From an uncultured Bacilli bacterium (GTDB lineage: Bacteria > Bacillota_I > Bacilli_A > RF39 > UBA660), in NCBI GenBank assembly GCA_947628565.1, contig CANRAH010000010.1, positions 1 to 59,771 on the forward strand: 59,771 nucleotides of DNA, in the 5' to 3' direction. Shown here one piece after another: positions 1-5,872 of the stretch; the stretch's first letter is position 1, and every line of letters starts with the position of its first letter. Made by a program: the position numbers and the translations under genes. The notes beneath the pieces are model-generated. The model was given only the letters and a program-made list of their open reading frames with translations, did no database searches and had not been told where the DNA came from.

Positions 1-57
1 ACCTGATTCTGTAAACACTTGAGTCATTCCAATTTTACGACCTAAGATTCCTTTCAT
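1..57 (-). CDS. rplC: 50S ribosomal protein L3, N-terminal fragment (cut by window edge)
   Basis: The 19 codons present read MKGILGRKIGMTQVFTESG, the highly conserved start of bacterial L3. The rest lies beyond the window. The ATG is 11 nt after the rpsJ stop and is preceded by an AGGAGG-type ribosome binding site. L3 binds 23S rRNA near the peptidyl transferase centre. The order rpsJ-rplC is the usual beginning of the S10 operon, so L3 is very probably co-transcribed from the promoter upstream of rpsJ. Confidence 0.93.
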   Translation of the reverse strand, partial: MKGILGRKIGMTQVFTESG

Positions 58-68
58 ATATATCCTCC

Positions 69-377
69 TTATTTAATAATTTTGATATCTACACCACTTG
101 GGATATCTAAATGAGCAAGTGACTCAATAGTTTCCTTCGTTGGATCAGTGATATCGATTAGTCTTTTGTGTGTTCTTCTTTCAAATTGCTCACGTGAATC
201 TTTATCTTTGTGAACAGCTCTTAATATAGTGATTTTTTCAATTTCAGTTGGTAGTGGAACTGGTCCAACAACTGTACCACCATTTCTCTTTACTGTTTCA
301 ACAATTTTAGCGCAAGCTTTGTCTAAACTTTTATGTTCAAACGCTTTTAATTTGATACGAATTTTAGTTTTTGACAT
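69..377 (-). CDS. rpsJ: 30S ribosomal protein S10
   Basis: Full-length 102-residue S10, matching the usual family length, with the typical N-terminal [15 protein letters not shown] and the VGPVPLPTE stretch. S10 is part of the 30S head and, as NusE in other bacteria, also takes part in antitermination. It is the first gene of the S10 ribosomal operon, with rplC 11 nt downstream. The start codon follows a GGGAGG ribosome binding site. A consensus promoter and a structured leader of about 125 nt lie immediately upstream. Confidence 0.97.
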   Translation of the reverse strand: MSKTKIRIKLKAFEHKSLDKACAKIVETVKRNGGTVVGPVPLPTEIEKITILRAVHKDKDSREQFERRTHKRLIDITDPTKETIESLAHLDIPSGVDIKIIK

Positions 378-502
378 AATTTCCTCCCTTCGCCTATATC
401 CAGTATAGACTTGCTCCGTGTAAAAACCTAATAGTCAGATTATTTTGCCTTACAACTTAACCTGGCGTATCAGCAACCTTACACATCAATGCACGCCACA
501 CA
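378..502 (-). promoter_or_regulatory. S10 operon 5' leader, candidate autoregulatory RNA
   Basis: About 125 nt separate the predicted transcription start from rpsJ, long for this compact genome. A 6-bp stem can be read directly (TGGCGT at 493-498 paired with ACGCCA at 463-468 on the transcript, loop 24 nt), followed by a T-rich stretch and a GC-richer segment near the ribosome binding site. S10 leaders in other bacteria bind a ribosomal protein (L4 in E. coli) for feedback control. That this one does so is inference, and no family model could be searched. Confidence 0.45.
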
Positions 503-508
503 TACAAG

Positions 509-537
509 ATTATACGTGATTTAATAAAAAAAATCAA
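509..537 (-). promoter_or_regulatory. Sigma-A promoter of the S10 operon
   Basis: On the minus strand, -35 TTGATT (532-537) and -10 TATAAT (509-514) are separated by exactly 17 nt. The predicted start of transcription is near 502. Confidence 0.8.
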
Positions 538-781
538 CACTTTTTTGATAATTTTATTAATTTTTTAAAATAAATATACTAAATTTATTCATTAAATTAA
601 AATTGAAAATAATTAATAAATCTTCGCTCCCTTATAAATGAATTAGTATAACTATAAAAGGGACTAATTTGCTTTATCATCTAAAGTTATTTATATATAA
701 AATTTTTATCATTGTTAATGATAATTTAAGCATTAATAAATTTATATCTACTAAAATACTAATGCAAATTAGAGTATAACA
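538..781. other. AT-rich intergenic stretch without a recognisable gene
   Basis: No credible coding region, tRNA or rRNA is visible here. The only ordered element is a short palindrome at 706-724 (TTATCATT-gtt-AATGATAA) of unknown function. A weak CCCTT/AAGGG inverted repeat lies near 630-662. The stretch separates the S10 operon promoter from the terminator of the next minus-strand gene. Confidence 0.6.
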
Positions 782-816
782 AATAAAAGTAAACAGTTTT
801 TCTGTCTACTTTTATT
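782..816 (-). terminator. Rho-independent terminator after the 156-aa unknown gene
   Basis: Inverted repeat AATAAAAGTAAACAG (782-796) against CTGTCTACTTTTATT (802-816), 14 of 15 paired, with a 5-nt loop. T-rich ends on both strands make it potentially bidirectional. Confidence 0.7.
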
Positions 817-882
817 GCATCGTTCCATCTATAGTTCTCAACTTTAATTCATTTATCTTAACATTAAATAGTTTTCAAAATT

Positions 883-1353
883 TTATAATTTTGGAAAACG
901 ATCGGCAAGCTCTCGCACTTGTTGTTCAAGATTAGTATGGGTAGGTGTTGAAAAATAATCGTTTTTAATTAGCATATCATTTGATAGTTTTTTAATTTGC
1001 TTTTCGATTTGAATTGTTTCATAAGGGCCAAAGACATAAACTTCACCATATTTATCTCTTCCAATCATACTACCTCTTAATCGATGGCTTAAATATAAAG
1101 CTAAAGAAGTTAAAGATCCTTTTTCTAAATTAAAATTTAATAATTTTTTAATATGACTGTTGCGTCTTAAACATAAAATAAACTCTTCCAAAAATTGATC
1201 AAAATCAGAAATATTTATATTGTAAAAATACTCTTTACATATATAATAAACTATCGTATCCCATATATCTATTTTATTTAACAATGAAGGATTATAATAA
1301 AAGTCCATCAATCCATCTGATAACTTTCGTTGCACTTCTTTGCTTATCTTCAT
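883..1353 (-). CDS. Unknown 156-aa protein, possibly related to sigma factor region 2
   Basis: The start is taken at the ATG at 1353, which has a GGTGA ribosome binding site 7 nt upstream. An upstream in-frame codon at 1389 would lie before the -10 box of the promoter found here, so it cannot be used from that promoter. The protein has no signal peptide or membrane segment. Around residues 70-100 it reads FNLEKGSLTSLALYLSHRL followed by RGSMI. This resembles the FDPEKG...YxxxRIRGAMI pattern of sigma-70 region 2, but no region 4 helix-turn-helix is apparent. The next gene but one is a clear sigma-like factor. The sigma relationship is a weak inference. Confidence 0.6.
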   Translation of the reverse strand: MKISKEVQRKLSDGLMDFYYNPSLLNKIDIWDTIVYYICKEYFYNINISDFDQFLEEFILCLRRNSHIKKLLNFNLEKGSLTSLALYLSHRLRGSMIGRDKYGEVYVFGPYETIQIEKQIKKLSNDMLIKNDYFSTPTHTNLEQQVRELADRFPKL

Positions 1354-1380
1354 GGGGATATCACCACTTTCTATATTTAA

Positions 1381-1409
1381 ATTATACAAGTGGATTAATA
1401 AAATGTCAA
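1381..1409 (-). promoter_or_regulatory. Perfect sigma-A consensus promoter
   Basis: TTGACA (1404-1409) and TATAAT (1381-1386) on the minus strand, spacer exactly 17 nt. It decides the start of the 156-aa gene: transcription begins near 1374, so translation must begin at 1353. Confidence 0.88.
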
Positions 1410-1580
1410 CTATATTTATGTCATCAAATCTTAATCTTAAAGGTATTCTAACTACTTTTTTGAAATTACAAAACCGTTCTCTATAAAAAGTATTTTATCT
1501 AAGATAAGTTACTTTAATTTTTAAAACAGTATTTTAGTCCAACAAACAAAAATTGAGATATCCCTTTTAACTTAATAAAC

Positions 1581-1609
1581 TTGATATTGTAAGCAATATT
1601 AATTTATAA
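1581..1609 (+). promoter_or_regulatory. Promoter of the small plus-strand gene
   Basis: TTGATA (1581-1586), 17-nt spacer, TTATAA (1604-1609), placed 42 nt before the TTG start of the following gene. Confidence 0.6.
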
Positions 1610-1650
1610 ATTTATTTAATATTCTTTAATATATTTTATTAGGTGATAGT

Positions 1651-1950
1651 TTGAAAATAGTTCCTAGTGTCTCTGCACCTATTTATACTTCTTCTGCCTT
1701 TATACTAGGCATATTGCTCTGCGATAATTTAACTCCTGCTGAACAAAATTCTCTTGGTAACTGGTTTATGATGGTCGGGCAAGCACTCTCCACTAATTCT
1801 GCACAACAACAACTATTAAATAATAGAAATGGCACATCAACGCAATACAATTCGCACATAATAAATGATAATGCTCTTGAACAATTTAAAAATTCTGCAG
1901 CAAATATAAAAAAAGAAGTAAACAATATTATGAATACTAAAATATTTTAA
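1651..1950 (+). CDS. Small conserved-type hypothetical protein (99 aa, TTG start)
   Basis: The TTG start follows AGGTGA with a 4-nt gap, and a promoter lies just upstream. Residues 10-24 (IYTSSAFILGILLCD) form one hydrophobic stretch. The following segment LTPAEQNSLGNWFMMVGQ resembles small Clostridia/Bacilli proteins with a 'NSLGNWLxxVGQ' core whose function is not known to me. The C-terminal half is polar, with a helical, lysine-containing end. It is one of few plus-strand genes on this arm, runs against replication, and is convergent with the sigma-like gene, whose stop lies 7 nt away. No function is assigned. Confidence 0.65.
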   Translation: MKIVPSVSAPIYTSSAFILGILLCDNLTPAEQNSLGNWFMMVGQALSTNSAQQQLLNNRNGTSTQYNSHIINDNALEQFKNSAANIKKEVNNIMNTKIF

Positions 1951-1960
1951 TATTGTTTAC
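1918..1960. terminator. Convergent hairpin shared by two gene ends
   Basis: GTAAACAATATT (1918-1929) and AATATTGTTTAC (1949-1960) form a perfect 12-bp stem around a 19-nt loop. It spans the last codons of the plus-strand gene and the stop codon of the minus-strand sigma-like gene. A T7 run follows on the plus strand. It is probably a bidirectional terminator. Confidence 0.55.
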
Positions 1961-2790
1961 TTATATAACATTTTTTTATATTCTTCATTATTTCCCAAAT
2001 ACATTTTTAATCTTTTATATGCACTTAATTCTAAATTATTTACAGCCTGAGGTGTTATATTTAATATTTTTGCACACTCTTCCAATTTTTTTGATCCAAT
2101 ATTTTTTAAAGTTGATGCATCTTTACCAAGTCTTAATAACAAAACTTGATATTGTTTTTTAGTTAATAACTTTTCTACTTTTTTCCAAATTGAAACATCA
2201 CTAATTTCAAAATCAAAATCTATAGGAAAACAATTATCTGACATTATATCTACATCATTATATCCTATAAACTCATCATTATAGTTTTCTATTGGACTTA
2301 ATAACAAATTTATTTTTGAAAGTTCAGAATTATCTATATTTAAATTTGAAGATTTTTTAATTTGATCATAATCAAATTCAAAATCATAAATTTTATATTG
2401 CTTTCTAATCAACCCGTAAACTTTCTTAGCATAGTCTTGAGGTAATCCTAAAAGTTTTCCCTTGCTTAATATATATTGAAATAATTTAGAACTTATTTCA
2501 TTTTTAGTATAATCATAGAAGTTTAAATCTGAATTTTTCTTACATAATTCAATTGACTTTATAAGTGCAACAACACCTTCTTGAAATAAATCTTCTATAT
2601 CTATTTTAGATAAATTATATCCTTTACTATATATTACCGCAAGTATCAATTTAAGGTTTCTATTTATTAATACCCCTCTAGCATTTTCGTCACCATTTCT
2701 GTATAAATTTAAATAATGTTCTATATCTTGTTTTGACAATAAATCAAGTTTTATAATATCTGAAAAAAATTCAACGTTATCTTTTGTCAT
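1957..2790 (-). CDS. Sigma-70 family RNA polymerase sigma-like factor
   Basis: A 277-aa protein starting at the ATG at 2790, preceded by GAGGGGGAAAT. Residues about 50-95 match sigma region 2 (NRNLKLILAVIYSKGYN, then DIEDLFQEGVVALIKSIE, with the LFQEG core). Residues about 220-265 match region 4: LTKKQYQVLLLRLG, then the helix-turn-helix CAKILNITPQAVNNLELSAY. The middle (about 120-210) is divergent and acidic, lacking a normal region 3. It should direct RNA polymerase to a special promoter set. Its targets cannot be told from the sequence. It is monocistronic between rpsR and the small unknown genes, and could instead be a remnant of a sporulation-type sigma factor. Confidence 0.8.
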   Translation of the reverse strand: MTKDNVEFFSDIIKLDLLSKQDIEHYLNLYRNGDENARGVLINRNLKLILAVIYSKGYNLSKIDIEDLFQEGVVALIKSIELCKKNSDLNFYDYTKNEISSKLFQYILSKGKLLGLPQDYAKKVYGLIRKQYKIYDFEFDYDQIKKSSNLNIDNSELSKINLLLSPIENYNDEFIGYNDVDIMSDNCFPIDFDFEISDVSIWKKVEKLLTKKQYQVLLLRLGKDASTLKNIGSKKLEECAKILNITPQAVNNLELSAYKRLKMYLGNNEEYKKMLYK

Positions 2791-2842
2791 ATTTCCCCCT
2801 CTTTTTTCAGAATATATTATCATTAAAAACATTATTTGTCAA

Positions 2843-2865
2843 TAAAAAAAGATAGGAATCCTATC
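2843..2865 (-). terminator. Terminator of the rpsF-ssb-rpsR operon
   Basis: GATAGG/CCTATC stem (2851-2856 and 2860-2865) with a 3-nt loop and a T7 tract on the minus strand. It overlaps the last base of the rpsR stop codon. Confidence 0.85.
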
Positions 2866-3083
2866 TATTTTACAAATGGTACTAATGCCATATGTCTAGC
2901 ATATTTAATTTGATTAGCAATTTTTCTTTGATGTTTAGCGCAAGCACCTGTAATTCTTCTAGGTAATATTTTTCCTTTATCTTGGCTAATATATTTTTTT
3001 ATTACCTCAACATTTTTATAATTAACATCCTTACCTGCACACATCTGACATACTTTTTTCTTTTTTCTATAAAATTCTGCCAT
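2865..3083 (-). CDS. rpsR: 30S ribosomal protein S18
   Basis: A 72-residue protein with the S18 signature YKNVEVIKKYIS and the ILPRRITGACAKHQRKIANQI block. Family length is about 72-80. S18 sits on the 30S platform paired with S6. Cysteines C14 and C17 at the N-terminus (CQMC), with a third in TGAC, are the pattern of zinc-binding S18 forms. It is the last gene of the classical rpsF-ssb-rpsR operon, 12 nt after ssb, with an AGGAGG ribosome binding site, and is followed at once by a strong terminator. Confidence 0.97.
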   Translation of the reverse strand: MAEFYRKKKKVCQMCAGKDVNYKNVEVIKKYISQDKGKILPRRITGACAKHQRKIANQIKYARHMALVPFVK

Positions 3084-3095
3084 TATATCCTCCTA

Positions 3096-3557
3096 TTATT
3101 CTAGGAAATTATCATCGATAGAAACACTATCTCCAAATTCAGCAAATGGATCATTTTCAATATTAACCTCTTGTGAATTTTGTTCTTGATAATCATATGG
3201 AGTTGGTTCATAATTTGAATTATCTTGCATAGCTCTTGCACTTTTACTTTCAACAAATTCAAAATTATCTAAAGCTACATCCATAGTATATCGTTTATTT
3301 CCATCTTTATCGTCATAATTTCCAGTTTGCAATCTTCCCTCAATTGCAATTAAATTACCTTTGTCAAAATATTTAGAAATTGTTTCAGCTTGTTTTCTCC
3401 AAGCAACTACGTTTATAAAATCAGCATCTCTTTTGCCATCAGCATTTGCAAAATTTCTATTTACAGCTATGCTAAATCTTACATATGCTGTGTTTTGTTG
3501 TGTATAACGTAATTCTGGTTTAGCTGTTAATCTTCCTAATAATAATACTTTATTCAT
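3096..3557 (-). CDS. ssb: Single-stranded DNA-binding protein
   Basis: A 153-aa protein. Residues 1-105 form the OB fold (MNKVLLLGRLTAKPELRYT, FSIAVNRNF, DFINVVAWRKQAE, IAIEGRLQTGNY). A Gln/Asn-rich flexible linker follows, and the acidic C-terminal tip ends in DDNFLE rather than the usual DDDIPF. The Phe near the end and the acidic residues needed to dock repair and replication partners are kept, but the terminal order is unusual. It protects single-stranded DNA in replication, repair and recombination. It lies between rpsF (10 nt) and rpsR (12 nt), the standard arrangement. Confidence 0.97.
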   Translation of the reverse strand: MNKVLLLGRLTAKPELRYTQQNTAYVRFSIAVNRNFANADGKRDADFINVVAWRKQAETISKYFDKGNLIAIEGRLQTGNYDDKDGNKRYTMDVALDNFEFVESKSARAMQDNSNYEPTPYDYQEQNSQEVNIENDPFAEFGDSVSIDDNFLE

Positions 3558-3567
3558 AATATCCCCC

Positions 3568-3870
3568 TTAGTCTTCTTCTTTTATTATAATATGTCTTAT
3601 AATATCATTACTGATTAACGCTAAACGATCAAACTCTTTTACTGCCTTATCAGTTTCTAATTCAATGTTAACTACGAAGTAATATCCGCTTTTGTAAGTA
3701 TCATTTCCTACTTTAATTTCATATGCTAAAGTTTTTTGACCCCAAGCATCTACTGCTGTTACTTTAGCTCCATTAGACTCTAATGTTTTTTGAAAATTTG
3801 AAGCAACCTTTTTTATTTCATCTTCACTTAATGTAGGTCTTACAATAAACATAATTTCATAATTTCTCAT
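3568..3870 (-). CDS. rpsF: 30S ribosomal protein S6
   Basis: A 100-residue S6 with the MRNYEIMFIVRPTLSEDEIK start, the WGQKTLAYEIK strand and the GYYFVVNIE segment. It forms a dimer with S18 on the 30S platform. It is the first gene of the rpsF-ssb-rpsR operon. The start codon at 3870 follows AAGGAGG, and that ribosome binding site can be masked by the leader described next, as expected for feedback by S6-S18 or S6 alone. Confidence 0.97.
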   Translation of the reverse strand: MRNYEIMFIVRPTLSEDEIKKVASNFQKTLESNGAKVTAVDAWGQKTLAYEIKVGNDTYKSGYYFVVNIELETDKAVKEFDRLALISNDIIRHIIIKEED

Positions 3871-3926
3871 ATCGCACCTCCTTATGGTCTTTGGTTCTTT
3901 CGAACAAGGAGTAAATTTCTTACTCG
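3871..3926 (-). promoter_or_regulatory. rpsF leader able to mask its own ribosome binding site
   Basis: The 56-nt leader holds two exclusive pairings. GAGTAA-gaaat-TTACTC forms an upstream hairpin. Alternatively CTCCTT (minus strand, 3906-3911) pairs perfectly with AAGGAG of the Shine-Dalgarno sequence (3878-3883), enclosing a small GTTC-GAAA-GAAC hairpin. The CTC is shared, so only one pairing can form at a time. S6:S18-binding leaders are known in this position in many bacteria. The usual CCG core of that motif is not obvious here. Confidence 0.55.
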
Positions 3927-3932
3927 ATTAAG

Positions 3933-3961
3933 ATTATAACAAACTTTTTATAGTTTGTAAA
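3933..3961 (-). promoter_or_regulatory. Promoter of rpsF-ssb-rpsR
   Basis: TTTACA (3956-3961), 17-nt spacer, TATAAT (3933-3938) on the minus strand. Predicted transcription start is near 3926. Confidence 0.82.
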
Positions 3962-4038
3962 CCTTTATTAATTATATTTTAAAATTTTTGAAAAATTATA
4001 AATTATTAATATTAATACATAATAATATTGGTGATTAT

Positions 4039-4524
4039 ATGTATTATTTAAATTATTTTTTTCTTTTTTCAATAATAGGTCATTTTATAGAATGCTTTTT
4101 TTATTCAAATGGTGAAAGTGGTATATTATTTTTATATTGGACACCTATATATGGTATCGGAACTATAATCATACTTTTTATAAATAAAGTAATAGATAAA
4201 TTTAAATTTAAAAAATTTTCAAAAGCTATTATCTTATTTTTATCATGCGCTATTTTTCTTGCTATAATCGAAGCTATAGGTGGATATTTAATTAAATGGA
4301 TATTTGATTATGAACTTTGGAACTATTCTAATCATAAATTTAATATTGGAAATTATACATCTTTAGAAATGTCCGTTTTATGGGGACTTAGTGGCATATT
4401 GCTTATTTATTACTTAAAGCCAATATTAGATAAAATAATACAAAAAATACCAAGATTTATTACAATAATTCTTAGTATTATATTTATATTCGATTTAATA
4501 TTCACTATTATCATAAAAAGTTAA
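4039..4524 (+). CDS. Putative membrane protein, CmpB-type ABC permease-like family
   Basis: A 161-aa protein starting at the ATG at 4039, which has GGTGA 5 nt upstream. An earlier in-frame TTG at 3988 has no ribosome binding site. At least four hydrophobic spans are visible: FFLFSIIGHFIECFFY, IIILFI, AIILFLSCAIFLAIIEAIGG and the C-terminal ITIILSIIFIFDLIFTIII. The motif EAIGGYLIKWIFDYELWNYS is characteristic of the family annotated as putative ABC transporter permease (CmpB, Pfam ABC_trans_CmpB). Its true role is unproven. It lies in reverse orientation between rpsF and ychF, and its stop overlaps that of ychF by 4 nt. Confidence 0.72.
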   Translation: MYYLNYFFLFSIIGHFIECFFYSNGESGILFLYWTPIYGIGTIIILFINKVIDKFKFKKFSKAIILFLSCAIFLAIIEAIGGYLIKWIFDYELWNYSNHKFNIGNYTSLEMSVLWGLSGILLIYYLKPILDKIIQKIPRFITIILSIIFIFDLIFTIIIKS

Positions 4525-5621
4525 ACATTAAATCTAAAATAGCAAATATCGCCATCTTGAACGACATAGTCTTTTCCTTCAAGTCTCATTTTGCCTGCTT
4601 CTTTTACCTGTTTTTCTGATCCATAATGTTTTAAATCTTCATAACTCATAACTTCTGCCTTAATAAATCCTTTTTCAAAATCAGTGTGTATAATTCCTGC
4701 ACAGTTTGGAGCTTTCATCCCTTTTTTAAATGTCCAAGCTCTACATTCATCTATTCCTGCTGTAAAAAAAGTTTGAAGACCTAAAAGTGAATATGAAGCT
4801 TTTATCAATTTATCTATTCCACTTTCTTTTATACCAAGTTCTTTTAAGAATTGATTTTTTTCATCATTTGGCATTTCACTTAAATCAGATTCCATTTTCG
4901 CACATATACTAACGACTTCAGCATTATCTTTTAATGCATACTTTTTTACTATTTCAACATATTTATTATCTTCACTCATCAAATCATCTTCTGATACATT
5001 AGCTATATATATTATTGGTTTACTAGTTAGAAGATTAAAAGGTTTAATATATAATTTTTCATCATCAGTTAATTCTATTCTTCTAATTGGGATATTTTTT
5101 TCTAATGCATCTTTCAATTTAGTAAGTATCTCAGCTTCTTTTATGACCTCTTTATCCTTAGATAACATAGCTTTCTTACCTATTTTATTAAATCTATTTA
5201 AAATTACCTCTAAATCAGCTAAAATTAATTCAACTTCTATTATTTCAATATCTCTTATAGGATCTACATCATTTTCTACATGTATTATATCCTTATTCAA
5301 AAAACATCTTACAACCTCACATATTGCATCTACTTCTCTTATATGTGATAAAAATTTATTACCTAAACCCTCACCTGTTGATGCTCCTTTTACAAGACCT
5401 GCTATATCAGTAAACTCAAATGTTGTTGGAACTAAACTTTTGGGTTTATATAAATCATTTAAAAAATCTAATCTTTCATCTGGTACTGTTACTACTCCTA
5501 CATTTGGATCTATAGTAGCAAAAGGATAATTAGCAGCAAGGATATTCTGTTTAGTTATTGCATTAAAAAGTGTACTTTTACCTACATTAGGTAATCCTAC
5601 TATTCCAGCTGTTAGACTCAT
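4521..5621 (-). CDS. ychF: Ribosome-binding ATPase YchF/EngD
   Basis: Full-length at 366 aa. It has an Obg-type G domain: P-loop GLPNVGKSTLFNAITKQ (residues 8-25), DIAGLVKGASTGEGLGNKFL (G3) and a C-terminal TGS-like domain (TFFTAGIDECRAWTFKKG, then GDICYFRFNV). The normal NKxD specificity motif is replaced by NVSE (YIANVSEDDL), as in YchF proteins, which prefer ATP. It acts on ribosomes in stress and redox responses. In B. subtilis this gene also sits just upstream of rpsF. Its stop codon and that of the convergent membrane-protein gene share the palindrome TTAA. Confidence 0.96.
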   Translation of the reverse strand: MSLTAGIVGLPNVGKSTLFNAITKQNILAANYPFATIDPNVGVVTVPDERLDFLNDLYKPKSLVPTTFEFTDIAGLVKGASTGEGLGNKFLSHIREVDAICEVVRCFLNKDIIHVENDVDPIRDIEIIEVELILADLEVILNRFNKIGKKAMLSKDKEVIKEAEILTKLKDALEKNIPIRRIELTDDEKLYIKPFNLLTSKPIIYIANVSEDDLMSEDNKYVEIVKKYALKDNAEVVSICAKMESDLSEMPNDEKNQFLKELGIKESGIDKLIKASYSLLGLQTFFTAGIDECRAWTFKKGMKAPNCAGIIHTDFEKGFIKAEVMSYEDLKHYGSEKQVKEAGKMRLEGKDYVVQDGDICYFRFNV

Positions 5622-5687
5622 AAAACCACCTCACATATTAGTTTACTATATAAATTTTTAAAATACAAGAAGAAAATAAAATTATTA

Positions 5688-5763
5688 AAAAAAGCAAGGT
5701 TTTAATTTAACCTTGTTTCCCCTTCTATTCTAAAAATAGAACTACTCAGTAATCTATGATTAC
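5688..5763 (-). ncRNA. Candidate small RNA (promoter, hairpins and terminator, no ORF)
   Basis: Between AbgT and ychF there is a complete stand-alone transcription unit. A promoter at 5770-5798 is followed 7 nt later by a predicted start at G5763. A 5' hairpin GTAATC-ATA-GATTAC (5749-5763), a second small stem TTCTA/TAGAA and an unpaired purine-rich AGAAGGGGAAA lead into a strong terminator: CAAGGTT/AACCTTG (5695-5715) followed by T7. No ATG or other plausible start codon follows the purine stretch. It matches no RNA family I recognise. It could instead be a leader with early termination for ychF, whose start is only 67 nt downstream. Confidence 0.5.
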
Positions 5764-5769
5764 AATATC

Positions 5770-5798
5770 ATTATATTATCGATATATTACTTAATCAA
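5770..5798 (-). promoter_or_regulatory. Promoter of the candidate small RNA
   Basis: TTGATT (5793-5798), spacer exactly 17 nt, TATAAT (5770-5775) on the minus strand, inside a gap with no coding region. Confidence 0.75.
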
Positions 5799-5852
5799 TA
5801 ACTTTAATATATTTAATTGGAAAAATTAAATATATTGTGTAAAAAAATGTAA

Positions 5853-5872
5853 AAAGCAAGAAATCTTGCTTT
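5853..5872 (-). terminator. Terminator of the AbgT-family gene
   Basis: AAAGCAAGA (5853-5861) pairs with TCTTGCTTT (5864-5872), 9 bp, followed on the minus strand by a T-rich tail. It overlaps the stop codon of the transporter. Confidence 0.8.

Noticed and set aside
706-724. TTATCATT-gtt-AATGATAA as a Fur or Zur operator
   Set aside because: It is a palindrome of similar length, but base order does not match the Fur box well and no iron or zinc gene is adjacent.
538-781. tRNA or rRNA gene upstream of the S10 operon
   Set aside because: No GTTCGA-type T-arm, no CCA-adjacent acceptor stem, and the sequence is too AT-rich. No tRNA or rRNA was found anywhere in the window.
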